64,000 bases of DNA from Atherinomorus stipes (taxonomy: Eukaryota; Chordata; Actinopteri; Atheriniformes; Atherinidae), in assembly GCA_023101725.1 (NCBI GenBank), contig JALJCO010012814.1:338962-402961 (forward strand), written 5' to 3'. Shown here piece by piece: positions 61,845-64,000 of the stretch. A program made the position numbers and the translations under genes. A model generated the notes under the pieces. It worked only from the letters and a program-made list of their open reading frames with translations. It was not told the DNA's origin and did not search any database. Position 1 is the stretch's first letter; the number at the start of each line of letters is the position of its first letter.

Positions 61845-64000
61845 GTAAAAATCTCACTGCACTTTGATGGTGATGGGAGGCACAGTTTTTCGTTTTACTC
61901 TGCGCAAGCTCGGGGGGAATTTTATAACACTCTAAAGTGGGTTGCCTTATATATCTGAACCTCAGCCCCTAGGCCAGTGACAGGCTTGATAAGAGCTTCT
62001 GTCTCAGTTAATATAACTCATTAGCTTTGCAATTTTCCCAAAGAGGGAGGAGGTACAAGAAGAGAGCTGCAAACGGTGTAAGGGGGAAAGCCAGGTGCAG
62101 AGTGCTCCTTTGTGACAAGATGAAATGAAGCAGTAAATTTCCTACACATGTTTGAGGAGAAAATTAAGATAGCGGCTGAAGCGGCAGTCAGAGGCCCTGC
62201 CAAGCTGTCAGGGATATTTCCACAGCCAGAGGCAGGCCTTAGAATCCCTGACACAGGTCTGTTTTTCTAGCCTTTTTTCAGTGTGCACAAAGCCCCCAGA
62301 TCATTATATCCCACAATTTTTATTACCACCATTACAAAACCATATTTCACAATGCCCTTTTTTTTAAAACCAGTATTATTCTTTCATTTACTTGACCGGG
62401 TGCTTTTCATGGCTTTCTGCCTGTAGGTCATAAAAGTTTGCTTTATTGAGTCTATTGTAAAATATTTGCAAGGCTAGGTTTCCATTGAACTGAAGGTTAG
62501 TTTAATTGGTGGCTTCTCAAGGTTGATACAAACAAAAAATATATATAGACAAAAAATAGAAATAAATAGAAATAAAAGAAACACTATCTGGCCGACTGCT
62601 GAATGACCTTTTATTGTAATTTTTGTGTGCAACACCAAGCATTCATCTTTCACACCAGAAATCATGAAGACAACAAACAGAAAGTGCGGACAGGTTAAAG
62701 TTCTTATACTGGTAAATTGAATCCTCATTCTCATTTTTCTTCTACCGTTAGTGGTCGATCTCAAGGCGTGGCCTGGCGTAGTCCTGGAGTATATGTGCCA
62801 CCTGTGTAAATGGCTCAAACTGGAAAAAATATGACAATTCCTTCAAATTTAATAATCAAATAAAAATATTAATGTTTGATTTTGAATGACCTATAAGTAA
62901 CATTTTAGTTTAATCTTGGATTTTCAGGTTCACAGTGAGGACCCCATACTGGAAAAGCAAAAACCGAAATGTCTCACTGACATTGTACCGTATGTAGAGA
63001 TTTTGATATGACAGTTTAGCACAGGTGCTTTTTATGTCTACACACACATACTCAGATCTTTCTGTTCCTTAGCTGGAGTCCACTTGTGGTGAATTCATAG
63101 TCAACATAATTTGGAAGAGATGCATCTCTTTTAGGTCTGAAATAGGAAGTGTACATCAGAGCAGAAATAAATTCCCAAGTTTAAAAGAACTACCATGATT
63201 TTGTCCAAAATAAAAAAGTCATCCATCCATCCATCCATCCATCCATCGTCCGTCCGTCCATCGGTCCAGCCGTCCGTCCATCGGTCCAGCCGTCCATCCA
63301 TTAATTACTCATTCTTAGGTACCAGATTCCTGTTAGACTTGCTGCCTGGCCAACTTCAGGAACTTATGTCTAAGAATGTGATCAGGTGAACAGAGCACAA
63401 TGAACACAGCAGGAGGGAGAAGGTAAGGGACGGTTTCTAAGTTAGATATTTCTAACTTCTGTGAATACTGCTGGCTGTGAGCCACAACCACAGACAATTT
63501 AATAAAGATGGACAAAGCTTCTGTTCTCGTGACCCATTGGTTTCTTAAGAGCTAAAGTGAAGCTCAATGGGTGGTTCCCACCATTGCCATCCTAGCCATG
63601 TAGTGCGTGTCGTCACTCCCAAAAGATACAAAAACGGGCAAAGAGATAGAGCCTGTGAGTGTGGGGGAAAGTGATTGACAGCCAATGAGCTCTGAGCTAA
63701 GAGCTAATCGAGTTTACCCAAAACTAACAAAATGTAATGGAGATACTGTAAGCGGGCTAAAGGTAAGGCACACTTAGTCGGACCATCGTTGTGCTACTCT
63801 GCCCTTCACCCCCCTCCCTCCTCTGTTAACATGAAGGTAAACTTAACATATTAAACCTAAAATAATTTTTTGAACCAAGCTGTAAACATGTTTATTTCTG
63901 CTGTGACGTTGCCCTTTTTAACATGGAAGTCTATGGCATTGACCTCTTTTTGGAGCCAACTCCTAGTGGATGAGGGGTAACTGCAATTTTTCACTCTTTT
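61845..64000 (+). other. scube3: scube3 intron 2 (partial)
   Basis: No further EGF exon (expected to start with DVDEC or DIDEC) was found before the end of the window. It holds the (ATCC)n tract at 63219-63300 and otherwise unremarkable sequence. Confidence 0.7.
63219..63300. repeat. (ATCC)n tract with 20-bp minisatellite
   Basis: An (ATCC)n run from 63219 to 63246 passes into two identical 20-bp units, cgtccgtccatcggtccagc, at 63251-63290. A third partial unit follows. Confidence 0.9.

Noticed and set aside
63219..63300. Regular repeats suggesting an array such as CRISPR
   Set aside because: It is a tetranucleotide microsatellite grading into a 20-bp tandem minisatellite. There are no unique spacers, and the organism is a eukaryote.
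61845..64000. Possible third scube3 exon
   Set aside because: No frame with a DVDEC-type EGF start flanked by splice sites was found.

Overview
This window is teleost-type vertebrate nuclear DNA. It has intron-rich genes with GT/AG splicing, AT-rich intergenic DNA, long dinucleotide tracts and many small DNA transposons of fish type. I found no bacterial, organellar or CRISPR features, and no new multi-gene system. I cannot name the species.

Three genes lie on the + strand. (1) The last ten coding exons of anks1a (ANKS1A/Odin) run from 6608 to 14935. They encode the end of the first SAM domain, the second SAM domain, the PTB domain and the [10 protein letters not shown]-terminus, followed by a long 3' UTR to about 17.4 kb. 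(2) A gene of the SARG family (specifically androgen-regulated gene protein-like) has a probable non-coding first exon near 19.86-20.05 kb and coding exons at 24644-24748, 25092-25260 and 25383-26989, giving 626 aa. (3) The start of scube3 has a signal-peptide exon at 36087-36186, a 25.5 kb first intron and the first calcium-binding EGF exon at 61722-61844. The rest lies beyond the window. In human the order is ANKS1A-TCP11-SCUBE3, so the neighbourhood supports the gene names. Here a SARG-family gene, not TCP11, lies between them.

The rest is intron and intergenic DNA filled by mobile elements, several with readable ends and target-site duplications (TSDs). They are a 5'-truncated L1-like LINE (893-1413), TTAA-type MITEs (10038-10377, 52333-52804), a hAT-type MITE with a perfect 8-bp TSD (54080-54292), a 1.1 kb hAT-type element inserted in an older repeat with a perfect 8-bp TSD (59573-60683), three relatives of one Tc1/mariner-like family (27.5, 43.9 and 58.7 kb), a Harbinger-like element holding a TTAA MITE (51940-53282), a foldback element (about 47.35-47.81 kb) and an LTR-retroelement fragment with a tRNA-Pro-type primer-binding site (59090 onward). 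Nested insertions give a relative order of arrival.

The oddest stretch is 7.1-8.18 kb, about 1 kb of homopolymer-rich, purine-biased sequence in an anks1a intron. It is either a real polypurine tract or an assembly artefact. The three genes have separate roles (receptor-signalling adaptor, poorly known disordered protein, secreted EGF/CUB protein), and nothing shows that they act in one pathway.
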